From NCBI GenBank assembly GCA_964020085.1, contig OZ026596.1, positions 43,003,408 through 43,067,407 on the forward strand: a stretch of DNA of 64,000 nt, written 5' to 3'. The notes under the pieces are model-generated. The model ran no database searches and was not told the origin of the DNA. It saw only the letters and a program-made list of their open reading frames with translations. The position numbers were made by a program, and so were the translations under genes. Below are positions 42,256-53,584 of this stretch, in pieces (position 1 is the stretch's first letter; every line of letters begins with the position of its first letter). The DNA comes from Micromussa lordhowensis. Lineage: Eukaryota; Cnidaria; Anthozoa; Scleractinia; Lobophylliidae.

Positions 42256-42982
42256 GAGTGAAAACATTTTTGACCGAACTACATCCACAGCCGTTTCTTT
42301 GGTTCCTTTTTTCTTAGTCATATTGTTTATTATATTTTAATTCTGCCTCAATAGGGAAGATATATTTTTTGCATGGCCCGAATAATACCAAAAATACTGT
42401 AATTCTAGAATTTAAACAGTAGGCCATACTTTGTGATCTTGGTGGTCGCTTCATATCTCCAGAAGCCCTTACTGCTAACAAAGTTCTTTATATTTTTTTT
42501 CCAAAATTTGAAAGATGTGACTTTTTTCCAGGCAAAGGGGATCTAGGGGAGGGAGGCTTCCCTCAATTCTTCACTGATCATGAATAATTGCCTAGTACAT
42601 TTTAGTTTACATCATTGTTGAAAATACGTTTTTTTTTTTAATATGTTTTTTTTTTCTGGTTGTTTTTTGCATGTAACAAATAGTTGTCCTTGCAGCCGAG
42701 CAAAGAAATGAGGCTCCGTGTTCGCTTTTCATGAGATTGAAGAGAGTTGTTTCTGAACGTCAGATATGGCGGATATAAAGAAAGCTAAGCAATCTGCTCC
42801 CAGTAACAGAGGTTCAGTTGCATGCTCCACCTCTCCCGACGTGTCCCTGGTAGGCGAGGCAAAAACACTTACGTGACTGTATGGAAAAAACAACCGCTGG
42901 GTCGCGCCCCAACGAAACCCTACTTTTAAAGCGAGTGTGCCCTTGGAACGAAACACCTCCTGGCTGTAAAACAAAGAAAACT

Positions 42983-43054
42983 GGGCCTGTCCGGGAGTTG
43001 AACCCGGGACCTCTCGCACCCTAAGCGAGAATCATGCCACTAGACCAACAGGCC
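42983..43054 (-). tRNA. tRNA-Pro(AGG), copy 2
   Basis: Same 72-nt gene as copy 1 but with the standard CTCGC/GCGAG anticodon stem around TTAGGGT. TTTT terminator just beyond the 3' end. Confidence 0.96.
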
Positions 43055-43324
43055 AGACCTTATCTACGTTTTTGTTGGCAAAGGCGTTAATCTGTCACCT
43101 CACCCGATCATTGGCCTGCTTTGTTTCCTCTTGAAGGCAATGTTATTGCTGTCCAAGACGGCTAATTCTCCAATTCCCCACGTCATTAAAGCAATATACG
43201 GTTAGAAGGAACAACTGAATTATTGCACATGTTTTAGCAACACAACAAAGTCTTGTTACGAGTAAATCAGAGAGTAAATCCTTAAGAGTGAATTCTGAAG
43301 CTAAGTGATCTTAAATTCAGGGAA

Positions 43325-43398
<74 letters not shown>
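43325..43398 (+). tRNA. tRNA-Asn(GTT), copy 2
   Basis: Identical in sequence to copy 1; terminator TTTTT follows at ~43403. Confidence 0.96.
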
Positions 43399-43400
<2 letters not shown>

Positions 43401-44379
43401 ACATTTTTGCATTGTTCAATAAAAATGATTGCGGGTTAGTTTTTTTCTATAATTTATCTCAAAAAAATTCATGATTTGTTCATCCGCTGATTACTCGGCG
43501 TGAAATAGACCGCAAAATACCGCGTTTACAAAACCTTTTTCAGTCATTTCAGTCCATAAACTGACATACAGTAGCTTGGGCGGCAACATATAAATGTTTG
43601 GTTCACTACCCTCACCTTTCACAAATTAAGTTAACCCCTCAACAGCGTCATAAAAGGCAAAAACAACGTTCACTTACCTTTACCTACCAAATAAGCCCCC
43701 ATGCCTCAAGCTCCACTTGACCCCAATATATTGCTTGGATAACGTTATGGGTCATTTATAAAATTATTCTCAAAAATAGCAGATAGAAATGCCTAAGAGC
43801 TGCAAATACGCCATTAATTTTTGCTAGTAAAATAGTGCTTTTTACGAGTTATGATTGGTTAACTCGGAAGTGTTCCACTACGGTGAATAATTAAGAATAA
43901 TTTATTATTGGACAAGGTTGAGCAATATATATTGATCTGGGAGACACTGACAAATCACGTTATTTTGCGATAACCGAGTTTTAATAATTGTTTTATCATT
44001 CGATCACCAAGTTTGTTTTTATATTTAAATCACTCTCCGACAGCTCAGGGAAGCGATCTGCGATTTTTCACACAAGAGCGTGGTCTCAATTACGCATGAG
44101 CGAATATTATTTGCAGCAAAGCACATTTAGACGGTACTTTCGCATGAGCAGACCATTATTTGTAGTCAGTTATGTGTAGCTCAAGTGGTAGGTTCTCGGC
44201 CAGTGAAAATGAAGGGAAAATGCATCGAATGATAAAATTAATTGTTTTTATCTTTAACTGGGATAAGCATTCAGGGTATTTATTAGCAGGGCTCCTCTGG
44301 AGATCATTCACGCCTGATCCTTGCCTACTTATCCTACACAAAATAAGTACACAAAGAGCTTCTTCACTCTTTATCCTAA

Positions 44380-44451
44380 TCCTCGGTAGTATAGTGGTGA
44401 GTATCCCCGCCTGTCACGCGGGAGACCGGGGTTCGATTCCCCGCCGGGGAG
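44380..44451 (+). tRNA. tRNA-Asp(GTC), copy 2
   Basis: 72-nt tRNA-Asp with TAGTATAGTGG D arm, anticodon GTC, and a TTTTT terminator shortly after. Confidence 0.96.
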
Positions 44452-45175
44452 GAGTGAAACATTTTTGACCGAACTACATCCACAGCCGTTTCTTTGGTTC
44501 CTTTTTTCTTAGTCATATTGTTTATTATATTTTAATTCTGCCTCAATAGGGAAGATATATTTTTTGCATGGCCCGAATAATACCAAAAATACTGTAATTC
44601 TAGAATTTAAACAGTAGGCCATACTTTGTGATCTTGGTGGTCGCTTCATATCTCCAGAAGCCCTTACTGCTAACAAAGTTCTTTATATTTTTTTTCCAAA
44701 ATTTGAAAGATGTGACTTTTTTCCAGGCAAAGGGGATCTAGGGGAGGGAGGCTTCCCTCAATTCTTCACTGATCATGAATAATTGCCTAGTACATTTTAG
44801 TTTACATCATTGTTGAAAATACGTTTTTTTTTTAATATGTTTTTTTTTCTGGTTGTTTTTTGCATGTAACAAATAGTTGTCCTTGCAGCCGAGCAAAGAA
44901 ATGAGGCTCTGTGTTCGCTTTTCATGAGATTGAAGAGAGTTGTTTATGAACGTCAGATAGGGCGGATATAAAGGAAGCTTAGCAATCTGCTCCCAGTAAC
45001 AGAGGTTCAGTTGTATGCTCCACCTCTCCCGACGTGTCTCTGGTAGGCGAGGCAAAAACACTTACGTGACTGTATGGAAAAAACAACCGCTGGGTCGCGC
45101 CCCAACGAAACCCTACTTTTAAAGCGAGTGTGCCCTTGGAACGAAACACCTCCTGGCTGTAAAACAAAGAAAACT

Positions 45176-45247
45176 GGGCCTGTCCGGGAGTTGAACCCGG
45201 GACCTCTCGCACCCTAAGCGAGAATCATGCCACTAGACCAACAGGCC
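45176..45247 (-). tRNA. tRNA-Pro(AGG), copy 3
   Basis: Same sequence as copy 2, exactly 2193 bases further on. Confidence 0.96.
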
Positions 45248-45517
45248 AGACCTTATCTACGTTTTTGTTGGCAAAGGCGTTAATCTGTCACCTCACCCGA
45301 TCATTGGCCTGCTTTGTTTCCTCTTGAAGGCAATGTTATTGCTGTCCAAGACGGCTAATTCTCCAATTCAGCACGTCAGTAAAGCAATATACAGTTAGAA
45401 GGAACAACTGAATTATTGCACATGTTTTAGCAACACAACAAAGTCTTGTTACGAGTAAATCAGAGAGTAAATCCTTAAGAGTGAATTCTGAAGCTAAGTG
45501 ATCTTAAATTCAGGGAA

Positions 45518-45591
<74 letters not shown>
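45518..45591 (+). tRNA. tRNA-Asn(GTT), copy 3
   Basis: Same sequence as copies 1 and 2, with the ATACATTTTTGC downstream terminator of copy 2. Confidence 0.96.
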
Positions 45592-45593
<2 letters not shown>

Positions 45594-46572
45594 ACATTTT
45601 TGCATTGTTCAATAAAAATGATTGCGGGTTAGTTTTTTTCTATAATTTATCTCAAAAAAATTCATGATTTGTTCATCCGCTGATTACTCGGCGTGAAATA
45701 GACCGCAAAATACCGCGTTTACAAAACCTTTTTCAGTCATTTCAGTCCATAAACTGACATACAGTAGCTTGGGCGGCAACATATAAATGTTTGGTTCACT
45801 ACCCTCACCTTTCACAAATTAAGTTAACCCCTCAACAGCGTCATAAAAGGCAAAAACAACGTTCACTTACCTTTACCTACCAAATAAGCCCCCATGCCTC
45901 AAGCTCCACTTGACCCCAATATATTGCTTGGATAACGTTATGGGTCATTTATAAAATTATTCTCAAAAATAGCAGATAGAAATGCCTAAGAGCTGCAAAT
46001 ACGCCATTAATTTTTGCTAGTAAAATAGTGCTTTTTACGAGTTATGATTGGTTAACTCGGAAGTGTTCAACTACGGTGAATAATTAAGAATAATTTATTA
46101 TTGGACAAGGTTGAGCAATATATATTGATCTGGGAGACACTGACAAATCACGTTATTTTGCGATAACCGAGTTTTAATAATTGTTTTATCATTCGATCAC
46201 CAAGTTTGTTTTTATATTTAAATCACTCTCTGACAGCTCAGGGAAGCGATCTGCGATTTTTCACACAAGAGCGTGGTCTCAATTACGCATGAGCGAATAT
46301 TATTTGCAGCAAAGCACATTTAGACGGTACTTTCGCATGAGCAGACCATTATTTGTAGTCAGTTATGTGTAGCTCAAGTGGTAGGTTCTCGGCCAGTGAA
46401 AATGAAGGGAAAATGCATCGAATGATAAAATTAATTGTTTTTATCTTTAACTGGGATAAGCATTCAGGGTATTTATTAGCAGGGCTCCTCTGGAGATCAT
46501 TCACGCCTGATCCTTGCCTACTTATCCTACACAAAATAAGTACACAAAGAGCTTCTTCACTCTTTATCCTAA

Positions 46573-46644
46573 TCCTCGGTAGTATAGTGGTGAGTATCCC
46601 CGCCTGTCACGCGGGAGACCGGGGTTCGATTCCCCGCCGGGGAG
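46573..46644 (+). tRNA. tRNA-Asp(GTC), copy 3
   Basis: Same sequence as copy 2, 2193 bases further on. The fourth unit has no tRNA-Asp because it is cut at 48233. Confidence 0.96.
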
Positions 46645-47368
46645 GAGTGAAACATTTTTGACCGAACTACATCCACAGCCGTTTCTTTGGTTCCTTTTTT
46701 CTTAGTCATATTGTTTATTATATTTTAATTCTGCCTCAATAGGGAAGATATATTTTTTGCATGGCCCGAATAATACCAAAAATACTATAATTCTAGAATT
46801 TAAACAATAGGCCATACTTTGTGATCTTGGTGGTCGCTTCATATCTCCAGAAGCCCTTACTGCTAACAAAGTTCTTTATGTTTTTTTCCAAAATTTGAAA
46901 GATGTGACTTTTTTCCAGGCAAAGGGGATCTAGGGGAGGGAGGCTTCCCTCAATTCTTCACTGATCATGAATAATTGCCTAGTACATTTTAGTTTACATC
47001 ATTGTTGAAAATACGTTTTTTTTTTAATATGTTTTTTTTTCTGGTTGTTTTTTGCATGTAACAGATAGTTGTCCTTGCAGCCGAGCAAAGAAATGAGTCT
47101 CTGTGTTCGCTTTTCATGAGATTGAAGAGAGTTGTTTATGAACGTCAGATAGGGCGGATATAAAGGAAGCTTAGCAATCTGCTCCCAGTAACAGAGGTTC
47201 AGTTGTATGCTCCACCTCTCCCGACGTGTCTCTGGTAGGCGAGGCAAAAACACTTACGTGACTGTATGGAAAAAAACAACCGCTGGTTCGCGCCCCAACG
47301 AAACCCTACTTTAAAAGCGAGTGTGCCCTTGGAACGAAACACCTCCTGGCTGTAAAACAAAGAAAACT

Positions 47369-47440
47369 GGGCCTGTCCGGGAGTTGAACCCGGGACCTCT
47401 CGCACCCTAAGCGAGAATCATGCCACTAGACCAACAGGCC
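47369..47440 (-). tRNA. tRNA-Pro(AGG), copy 4
   Basis: Same sequence as copies 2 and 3, in the partial fourth unit. Confidence 0.96.
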
Positions 47441-47710
47441 AGACCTTATCTACGTTTTTGTTGGCAAAGGCGTTAATCTGTCACCTCACCCGATCATTGG
47501 CCTGCTTTGTTTCCTCTTGAAGGCAATGTTATTGCTGTCCAAGACGGCTAATTCTCCAATTCCCCACGTCATTAAAGCAATATACGGTTAGAAGGAACAA
47601 CTGAATTATTGCACATGTTTTAGCAACACAACAAAGTCTTGTTACGAGTAAATCAGAGAGTAAATCCTTAAGAGTGAATTCTGAAGCTAAGTGATCTTAA
47701 ATTCAGGGAA

Positions 47711-47784
<74 letters not shown>
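47711..47784 (+). tRNA. tRNA-Asn(GTT), copy 4
   Basis: Mature sequence identical to the other copies, but the 3' flank is shortened (ATACATTGATTGTTTTTCTC), so the T-run terminator lies ~13 bases downstream instead of ~5. Confidence 0.95.
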
Positions 47785-47786
<2 letters not shown>

Positions 47787-48298
47787 ACATTGATTGTTTT
47801 TCTCTATAATTTATCTCAAAAAAATTCATGATTTGTTCATCCGCTGATTACTCGGGGTGAAATAGACCGCAAAATACCGCGTTTACAAAACCTTTTTCAG
47901 TCATTTCAGTCCATAAACTGACATACAGTAGCTTGGGCGGCAACATTTAAATGTTTGGTTCACTACCCTCACCTTTCACAAATTAAGTTAACCCCTCAAC
48001 AGCGTCATAAAAGGCAAAAACAACGTTCACTTACCTTTACCTACCAAATAAGCCCCCATGCCTCTAGCTCCACTTAAACCCAATATATTGCTTGGATAAC
48101 GTTATGAGTCATTTATAAAATTATTCTAAAAAATAGCAGATAGAAATGCCTAAGAGCTGCAAATACGCCATTAATTTTTGCTAGTAATACCGCACAAGCG
48201 AATAATGCTTTTTACGAGTTATGATTGGTTAACTCATGACATTGACAGTCCTTTTCTAGATTTGACGAGTCGTGAGCTTCTGGAGTAGATGGGATTCA

Positions 48299-48547
48299 TT
48301 AGTCATCGAAGATGTCGTTGAATTTTCGTTTGATGTTTCTATCTAAGACTTCGTAAGCTTTACGTTTCACAGCTCGCTTAGCACTCCGTGTTACACCCTC
48401 TTTTGCCTTTCGAATGCGATCTCGAACACCGCGACCGCTTTTTAATCCTTTCAGACCTCCCTTAACACTCGCTTTCAGCAGTTCTTGGACAAAGTCACCT
48501 CCGTCTTGTGGGTCAGGTTTGAATCGTGTTAAACTTTCACCTTTCAT
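48299..48547 (-). CDS. Small basic Polinton protein (82 aa)
   Basis: Starts with an ATGA overlap with the stop of the preceding capsid-like frame (48544-48547), as expected for compact Polinton genes. It is rich in Lys/Arg, with KGGLKGLKSGRGVRDRIRKA in the middle and an acidic end (FNDIFDD). It could be a DNA-binding core-like protein or a capsid accessory protein; exact role unknown. Intact frame. Confidence 0.6.
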   Translation of the reverse strand: MKGESLTRFKPDPQDGGDFVQELLKASVKGGLKGLKSGRGVRDRIRKAKEGVTRSAKRAVKRKAYEVLDRNIKRKFNDIFDD

Positions 48548-49566
48548 GCTCGTTTGAAGTGAAGGGTGAGAATCGTGTTTCCCTTGCCAAATTGAGGCAG
48601 CTTCCCTGTGGTCTCCGACACTTTCGTCTCAATAATGTCCACAAGGTCCTTGCGCAACGGAATATATTGAATGTGGAGCGGTTCAAAATAATGACTTCCA
48701 TCCCATGTCCGTCGATAATTGACCTCTTGCAATAGATCCGTGACTTGATTTCCAACCATTGAACGTCCTCCCACGTCGGAATAGACAAACAGGGAACGTG
48801 ATGTCGAACCCACCACGTTTTGAAAGGCTTTGTTGAGATTCGTAAAGCGCCAATCGTAGGTCACACTCAGATGAAAAAGGTCCTCTCCTAGCAGCCAAAA
48901 CAAAGGCTCATCCCTGTCGTTTTTTCAGATCGTGCGTCATCGTTTCTAAATTGGGAACCGTGTCAGTAAAAAACTCTTGACGTAAATTGGGCCCCAAGTC
49001 ATAATTTCTAGGGCTTCTCTCCTTCAACCATCCCATCTTTAAGGCTAACATCTTATTGATCTTCAATGCGGGTGAGTAATTGGAACGTACATGTGTAGCT
49101 TTGTTATCAGTCAAGAGATCGTCTCCATCCCAACGAAATTTCACATACATTCTCTTTCCATCGGATGCTGTATAGCTGCTACCAAGATGGGGTCCTCCGT
49201 AATTCAAGATGCGCCGCTGCTCGAAAAATGTCACCATACTTTTCATGAAACCAATCCCATCAATGTACTCTACCACGGCGCGGAGATCGTTCGGATCGTA
49301 GTGAGCTCTACCAAACTTCACCCCCTCCCCCCGGAAGGGTATTTCATGATCCAATCCATGGTAAACAGGATTTCGTTACCGTGGACTAACTTGGGGAGAT
49401 GAACTTTCACATCTGGTAACGTGATGCTAATTAATCCCACTTTCCAACTCGATCCTTGCAACCTGATGGGGTGGGGTAATCGAATCTTGAAATGATTGCT
49501 TTGGTTCTGCGGAAACTCTGTTCGATTGCTGTGACTAGGCAAGGTGATATAAAACTCTTCAGTCAT
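48544..49566 (-). pseudogene. Polinton conserved structural protein, probable minor capsid (penton-like), frameshifted
   Basis: Three consecutive frames: 49566-49318 (starts MTEEFYITLPSHSNRTEF), 49354-48908 and 48903-48544 (ends FGKGNTILTLHFKRA). Together ~340 codons with breaks near 49330 in a G-run and near 48910. The Met at 49566 lies three bases after the integrase stop, which supports that start. I recognise the block as a protein common to cnidarian Polintons; its size fits the single jelly-roll minor capsid protein better than the larger major capsid protein. Non-functional as it stands. Confidence 0.55.
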
Positions 49567-49568
49567 TC

Positions 49569-50006
49569 TCAAAGCTTTTTCACGTCCTTCTTGTCGATCC
49601 AACTGTCGTATTTATCTGGCCAACCTTTCCAACGTACAAGTAATTTATTTCCTTTTCGTTTCAACACTTTTTCCACTCGATACAAATCGTCATCCGATAC
49701 AGTGACTTTCTGTAAGTCTTGAGAATAAAAGGTTCCTTCCAAAGGTGTGTCATCCATCTCTTTGATTCTGTAAGTGACCACACTTCCAGGGACGACTCTG
49801 GATACTATAAACACTCCTTCCGTCCATCCAGGCAGGTAAATCTTCTTGAATACGCGGAATTTCTTATTGAGTCTCACTCTGTCCCCCACCTTGAAGACCA
49901 CGGGTTGTGCCCGTTTCAATCTCTTACCATATAAGGTCTCCCACACCTTGGCGCTGTTTGATAGCGTGACATTGTCAGGAGCCACAATCCAACATACCTC
50001 CAACAT
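49569..50006 (-). pseudogene. Polinton integrase C-terminus with chromodomain, core missing
   Basis: VAPDNVTLSNSAKVWETLYG, then FKVGDRVRLNKKF and GWTEGVFIVSRVV, are the SH3-like C-terminal part of the retroviral-type integrase used by Polintons. YRVEKVLKRKGNKLLVRWKG followed by WPDKYDSWI is a chromodomain, which can guide insertion to marked chromatin. The catalytic DDE core upstream is absent; only ~30 bases remain before the LINE tail at 50035. Confidence 0.75.
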
Positions 50007-50033
50007 CCAACCTCACCATGCCGTACACTTCAC

Positions 50034-50034
<1 letters not shown>

Positions 50035-50099
<65 letters not shown>

Positions 50100-53000
50100 T
50101 TACTACTTATATAGCGCTATTTACAATAAAAAGATCAATAGCGCTTTACAATTAATGTCTCTAAGCTATTAAAAATTAAAAAGAAAAATTACAATTCAAA
50201 TTGGCTATATAAAATAAATCTCGACTACATTGAAGATTGAAAATTAAAAATTACAGTTCAATTTGACTATATAAAATAGATTGAAATTCATACTTATTGA
50301 AAAAATTGCCTAAAAAGAAGAGTCTTAATTGAATTCTTAAAAATTTCTACAGATTCAATTGTGCGTAATTTCAATGGTAATTCGTTCCAGAGATGCGGAG
50401 CAGCCGCCTGGAATGCACGTTCACCCAGGGTTGAAAGCATCTTGCCTCTAGGTGGCTCTAATAAAATGCCAGAGTTAGATCTAATATTGTACGAGGACTT
50501 ACGTTTGATGACTAAAAGATTGCTAATATACACAGGTGCGAGGCCATGAATGGCTTTGAAAGCTAATAATAAGATCTTAAACTGTATACGCGCCAGCACT
50601 GGTAGCCAGTGTAACTCATAGAGTGCTGGAGTTATATGAGAATACTTCCCGATATCCATAATTAATCTGGCGGCAGCATTTTGCACGCGTTGTAACTTAG
50701 CTATTTGCTCTTTGGGAAGACCATACAATAAAGCATTACAATAGTCTAACCTGCTCGTAATAAATGCGTGTACCGAGGTGAGTAAGCTGTCTCTCGATAA
50801 GTACCTCTTAATGCGTCTAATATTATGCAAGTAGAAAAAACCAGCCTTACATACATTTGTAATATGGTGACGCATGTTCATATTTGGGTCCAGCCAGCTT
50901 CCAAGGTTCTTAACTTGGCAGCTAGGTTTTATCTCTGAACCACCTACTTTAATATTCAAAGCCTGCAATTTGTTAAGTTGTTGGCGAGTTCCAATAATAA
51001 TAAACTCAGTCTTATCGTCGTTCAGAAGGAGTCTGTCGTGGATCAGCCAGCGCCTAATCTTCTCGATACAGCATTCCATCACACGGACTGCATCTTCCTG
51101 GGAAGTGTTGTTAATAGGCTTGAAACTCAGATAAATCTGTGTGTCATCCGCGTAGCAATGCGCGTGTGGGAGTTGATCCTCGACCACCCTGAATAGTTTG
51201 GATGCATAGATAAGGAAGAGCAGGGGGCCCAGACATGACCCTTGTGGGACACCACACTCCAGACTAAAGCGCTCTGAGAGAGATCCATCAATGGAAACTC
51301 GCTGACCTCTTTTATCCAGGTAGGACTTAAGCCATTCCAAGGCTAATCCACATATCCCGAGCTCCTCATTCAGACGTGTAAGGAGGATGTTATGATTAAC
51401 CGTATCGAAGGCGGCGCTAAGGTCAAGCATTACCAGCAAGGTGACCTCTTGAGTATTCATTTTCATCAGAATATCGTTTGTGACTCTAACAAGAGCCGTT
51501 TCCGTGCTATGATTTTTACGATATGCGGACTGGAACTCGGGATACAATGAATGAGTCATCATATGGGTGTTTATCTGATCGAACACCACCTTTTCAGTCA
51601 GCTTTGAAACATACTGCAGGTTGCTGACAGGTCTGTAGTTTTTATATAGGAGGTCTAGCCCAAATTTCTTCAGCAGTGGGAGGACAAGCGCACACTTCCA
51701 GTCATCGGCGAATAGCCCAGTCTCCAGTGACAAATTGATCATTTTCGTTATGATCGGTAAGAGCGCATCAATGCAATCTATCACCAGGGATGTCGGCATA
51801 GGGTCTAGAGAGCAGCTTTTCTTAGCGCTGTTGTTGATGAGCTTGCGAACCTCTTCTTCCGTAAGGCGGTTGAATTTACTAAAAGGGGGAGATGATACTG
51901 GGGAGTAATCATCAGGGAGTGATAGTAGCCCTTGTGCCATGTTATCAAGATTGGAACCGATGGTCTCAATTTTCTGGATAAAGAAAGTTCCCAGTTGATT
52001 CGCCAATCTAATGTTATCATCCAGAGGTGGATACACCGCCCTGTTATCCCCCTGGTTGAGTAGCTTCTTCGCTGCCGAGAATAAGTGGCGCTGACTGCTG
52101 CTATTATCCTGGATGAAGTTATGATAGAATTTGCGTCTAGCTTCGTTCATCAAAGCATTCGTATTGTTCTTTTTTGCTTTGTACGCTAGCATATCCTCTC
52201 TAGAGCCAGTTCGTCGCCACTTCCTCTCAGCCTTCCGTTTCTCCCGCCTTGCTACCTTGATTTCCTCATCAAACCAAGGGACTAATGGCCTAGAGCGTAT
52301 CACTTTTGTACGCAATGGCGCGTGTCGGTCAAGAGCTTGAGTTAAGGTCGTGTTATAGCTGTTAACAAGTTCATCAAGCGTATCCGGGGTGCTTTTGCAG
52401 AGCTCAGAAAGCAATAGATCACTCTGAAGCTTTTTCCTGTCAATGTCCTTGATTTTCCTGCTGGACACTTGTTTTACTTTCGGGGGTGGTTTTCCCAACT
52501 CAAGGTCGCATAGAACAGTGATATGGTCAGAGAACAAATAATCAGCAATAGGCTTAGCACAGAGCAAAGAGTCCGAACATCGAGTGATAATCAGATCCAG
52601 CGTGTGACCAGAGATGTGCGTAGGCTTGTCGACGTGCTGCTCGAGGCCCATGGAGGTCAGCAATTCTAGGAAACGAGCGGCGTTAGAATCATTAGGAACA
52701 TCCACATGAATATTAAAATCACCAGTGATCAACAGTGGCTCAGGGGACATAACAAGAGATTCCAAATAGGCCGGTAACTCGTCCAAGAACGCATTTGTAG
52801 AGACAGGATGTGTTGCAGAGTAGGGAATTCGGTAAATTACAATCACTCTTAGTTTACTGGACTCATATTTCAGAATCCATTCACCAAATTCAAACGACCT
52901 GCGTTCGCCACTGTCAACTTTGCGCACATCGATGGTTTCATTCAATAACAATGCAATCCCTCCGCCAGTCCTACCAACTCTTTGGTGTTCAAAAAGTTTG

Positions 53001-53540
53001 TACCCAGGTAGCGTAATCTCCGTTTTATGTGCCACGTCTCTTTCAGACAACCATGATTCAGTGATAGCGAAAATGTCAGCACCAGTTGAAGATGCGTAAC
53101 AAGCAAAATCAGCCGATTTATTTTTTATAGATCTAGCATTTAGGCAACAAAGCCGTAGATGCCTCCTGGCACGCAGACATTGTTCATTGACAATGGGGAT
53201 GCTAATAACACTGCGAGCAGTCGGTCTATTGAAGGGTCTTGAATAATTCAGGCGGTTCGCAGTTACGACAGGAATATTTAATAAGTTCCCCGTTTCGCCA
53301 TCGACAGATCTTGTTTCTGGGCCAGGATTCTCGCAAATATCACCCGCCAGCAGTAGAAGATACGAGGCCACCAGCGTCGCGTCGAATAAACGTAGTCCAG
53401 ATCTCGGGCCGACTTTGAGCACCGGTGAAACGACCTCCACACTACAATACCATTTCGTCGTATTCCTCGTAATAAACCTTGAGTAACGTTGACGTTGAGT
53501 TGACTTTGTCATGCTAAATGCATGCAATCGGATCATTTTT
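50035..53540 (-). mobile_element. CR1/L2-clade LINE with intact ORF2, inserted in the Polinton remnant
   Basis: Antisense element whose 3' UTR has TTGTAAAGCGCTATTG and GCGCTATATAAGTAG, ending in (TTA)n at 50036-50098, the same tail as the fragment at 8376-8820. The 5' boundary is near 53510-53540, where Polinton polymerase sequence seems to resume. No ORF1 upstream and no target duplication seen. Confidence 0.85.
50036..50098. repeat. (AAT)n / (ATT)n microsatellite, LINE 3' tail
   Basis: About 20 AAT units on the + strand, corresponding to the 3' end of the minus-strand LINE. L2/CR1 elements end in short tandem repeats rather than poly(A). Confidence 0.85.
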
Positions 53541-53584
53541 CTCATGCTTTTCAATCCGCAACGTTCACCGTGAGGGAGTTTCAA
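50294..53584 (-). CDS. LINE ORF2: AP endonuclease plus reverse transcriptase, uninterrupted
   Basis: 1096 codons without stop or frameshift. Residues 76-89 read LLLLAGDICENPGP, a 2A-like NPGP ending. The APE domain follows: LCCLNARSIKNK, ITESWL, LLITGDFNIHVD and a late SDH. The RT has YRPVSNLQ, FQSAYRKNHSTETA, VMLDLSAAFDTVNH, GVPQGSCLGPLLFLIY and the catalytic YADD. The C-terminal region (AARLIMDIGKYSHITPALYE, HLWNELPLKLRT) is typical of CR1/L2. The real start may be the internal Met at ~53512, because the first 24 codons overlap presumed Polinton sequence. The intact frame means recent insertion; it may still encode active enzyme. Confidence 0.9.
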   Translation of the reverse strand: MKLPHGERCGLKSMRKMIRLHAFSMTKSTQRQRYSRFITRNTTKWYCSVEVVSPVLKVGPRSGLRLFDATLVASYLLLLAGDICENPGPETRSVDGETGNLLNIPVVTANRLNYSRPFNRPTARSVISIPIVNEQCLRARRHLRLCCLNARSIKNKSADFACYASSTGADIFAITESWLSERDVAHKTEITLPGYKLFEHQRVGRTGGGIALLLNETIDVRKVDSGERRSFEFGEWILKYESSKLRVIVIYRIPYSATHPVSTNAFLDELPAYLESLVMSPEPLLITGDFNIHVDVPNDSNAARFLELLTSMGLEQHVDKPTHISGHTLDLIITRCSDSLLCAKPIADYLFSDHITVLCDLELGKPPPKVKQVSSRKIKDIDRKKLQSDLLLSELCKSTPDTLDELVNSYNTTLTQALDRHAPLRTKVIRSRPLVPWFDEEIKVARREKRKAERKWRRTGSREDMLAYKAKKNNTNALMNEARRKFYHNFIQDNSSSQRHLFSAAKKLLNQGDNRAVYPPLDDNIRLANQLGTFFIQKIETIGSNLDNMAQGLLSLPDDYSPVSSPPFSKFNRLTEEEVRKLINNSAKKSCSLDPMPTSLVIDCIDALLPIITKMINLSLETGLFADDWKCALVLPLLKKFGLDLLYKNYRPVSNLQYVSKLTEKVVFDQINTHMMTHSLYPEFQSAYRKNHSTETALVRVTNDILMKMNTQEVTLLVMLDLSAAFDTVNHNILLTRLNEELGICGLALEWLKSYLDKRGQRVSIDGSLSERFSLECGVPQGSCLGPLLFLIYASKLFRVVEDQLPHAHCYADDTQIYLSFKPINNTSQEDAVRVMECCIEKIRRWLIHDRLLLNDDKTEFIIIGTRQQLNKLQALNIKVGGSEIKPSCQVKNLGSWLDPNMNMRHHITNVCKAGFFYLHNIRRIKRYLSRDSLLTSVHAFITSRLDYCNALLYGLPKEQIAKLQRVQNAAARLIMDIGKYSHITPALYELHWLPVLARIQFKILLLAFKAIHGLAPVYISNLLVIKRKSSYNIRSNSGILLEPPRGKMLSTLGERAFQAAAPHLWNELPLKLRTIESVEIFKNSIKTLLFRQFFQ

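Larger units (their letters stand above)
38700..48233. repeat. Tandem array of 2193-bp tRNA-bearing units (4 units, one split, one partial)
   Basis: tRNA-Pro positions 42983, 45176 and 47369 are exactly 2193 bases apart; the first spacing (39119 to 42983) is 3864 because of an insertion. Each full unit runs from GAATAATTGCCTAGTAC through tRNA-Pro(-), tRNA-Asn(+), about 1 kb of spacer and tRNA-Asp(+). The fourth unit stops at 48233 before its tRNA-Asp. Units 2 and 3 share variants (CCTCAAGCTCCACTTGACCC) that differ from units 1 and 4 (CCTCTAGCTCCACTTAAACC), so 2 and 3 are the youngest duplicates. Confidence 0.9.

Noticed and set aside
42000..42317. Frames of 98-113 codons across tRNA-Asp copies
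   Set aside because: They pass through the tRNA gene and unit spacer; conservation follows from tandem duplication.
48526..49402. Several + strand frames of 69-103 codons
   Set aside because: Antisense shadows of the Polinton capsid-like and basic protein genes.
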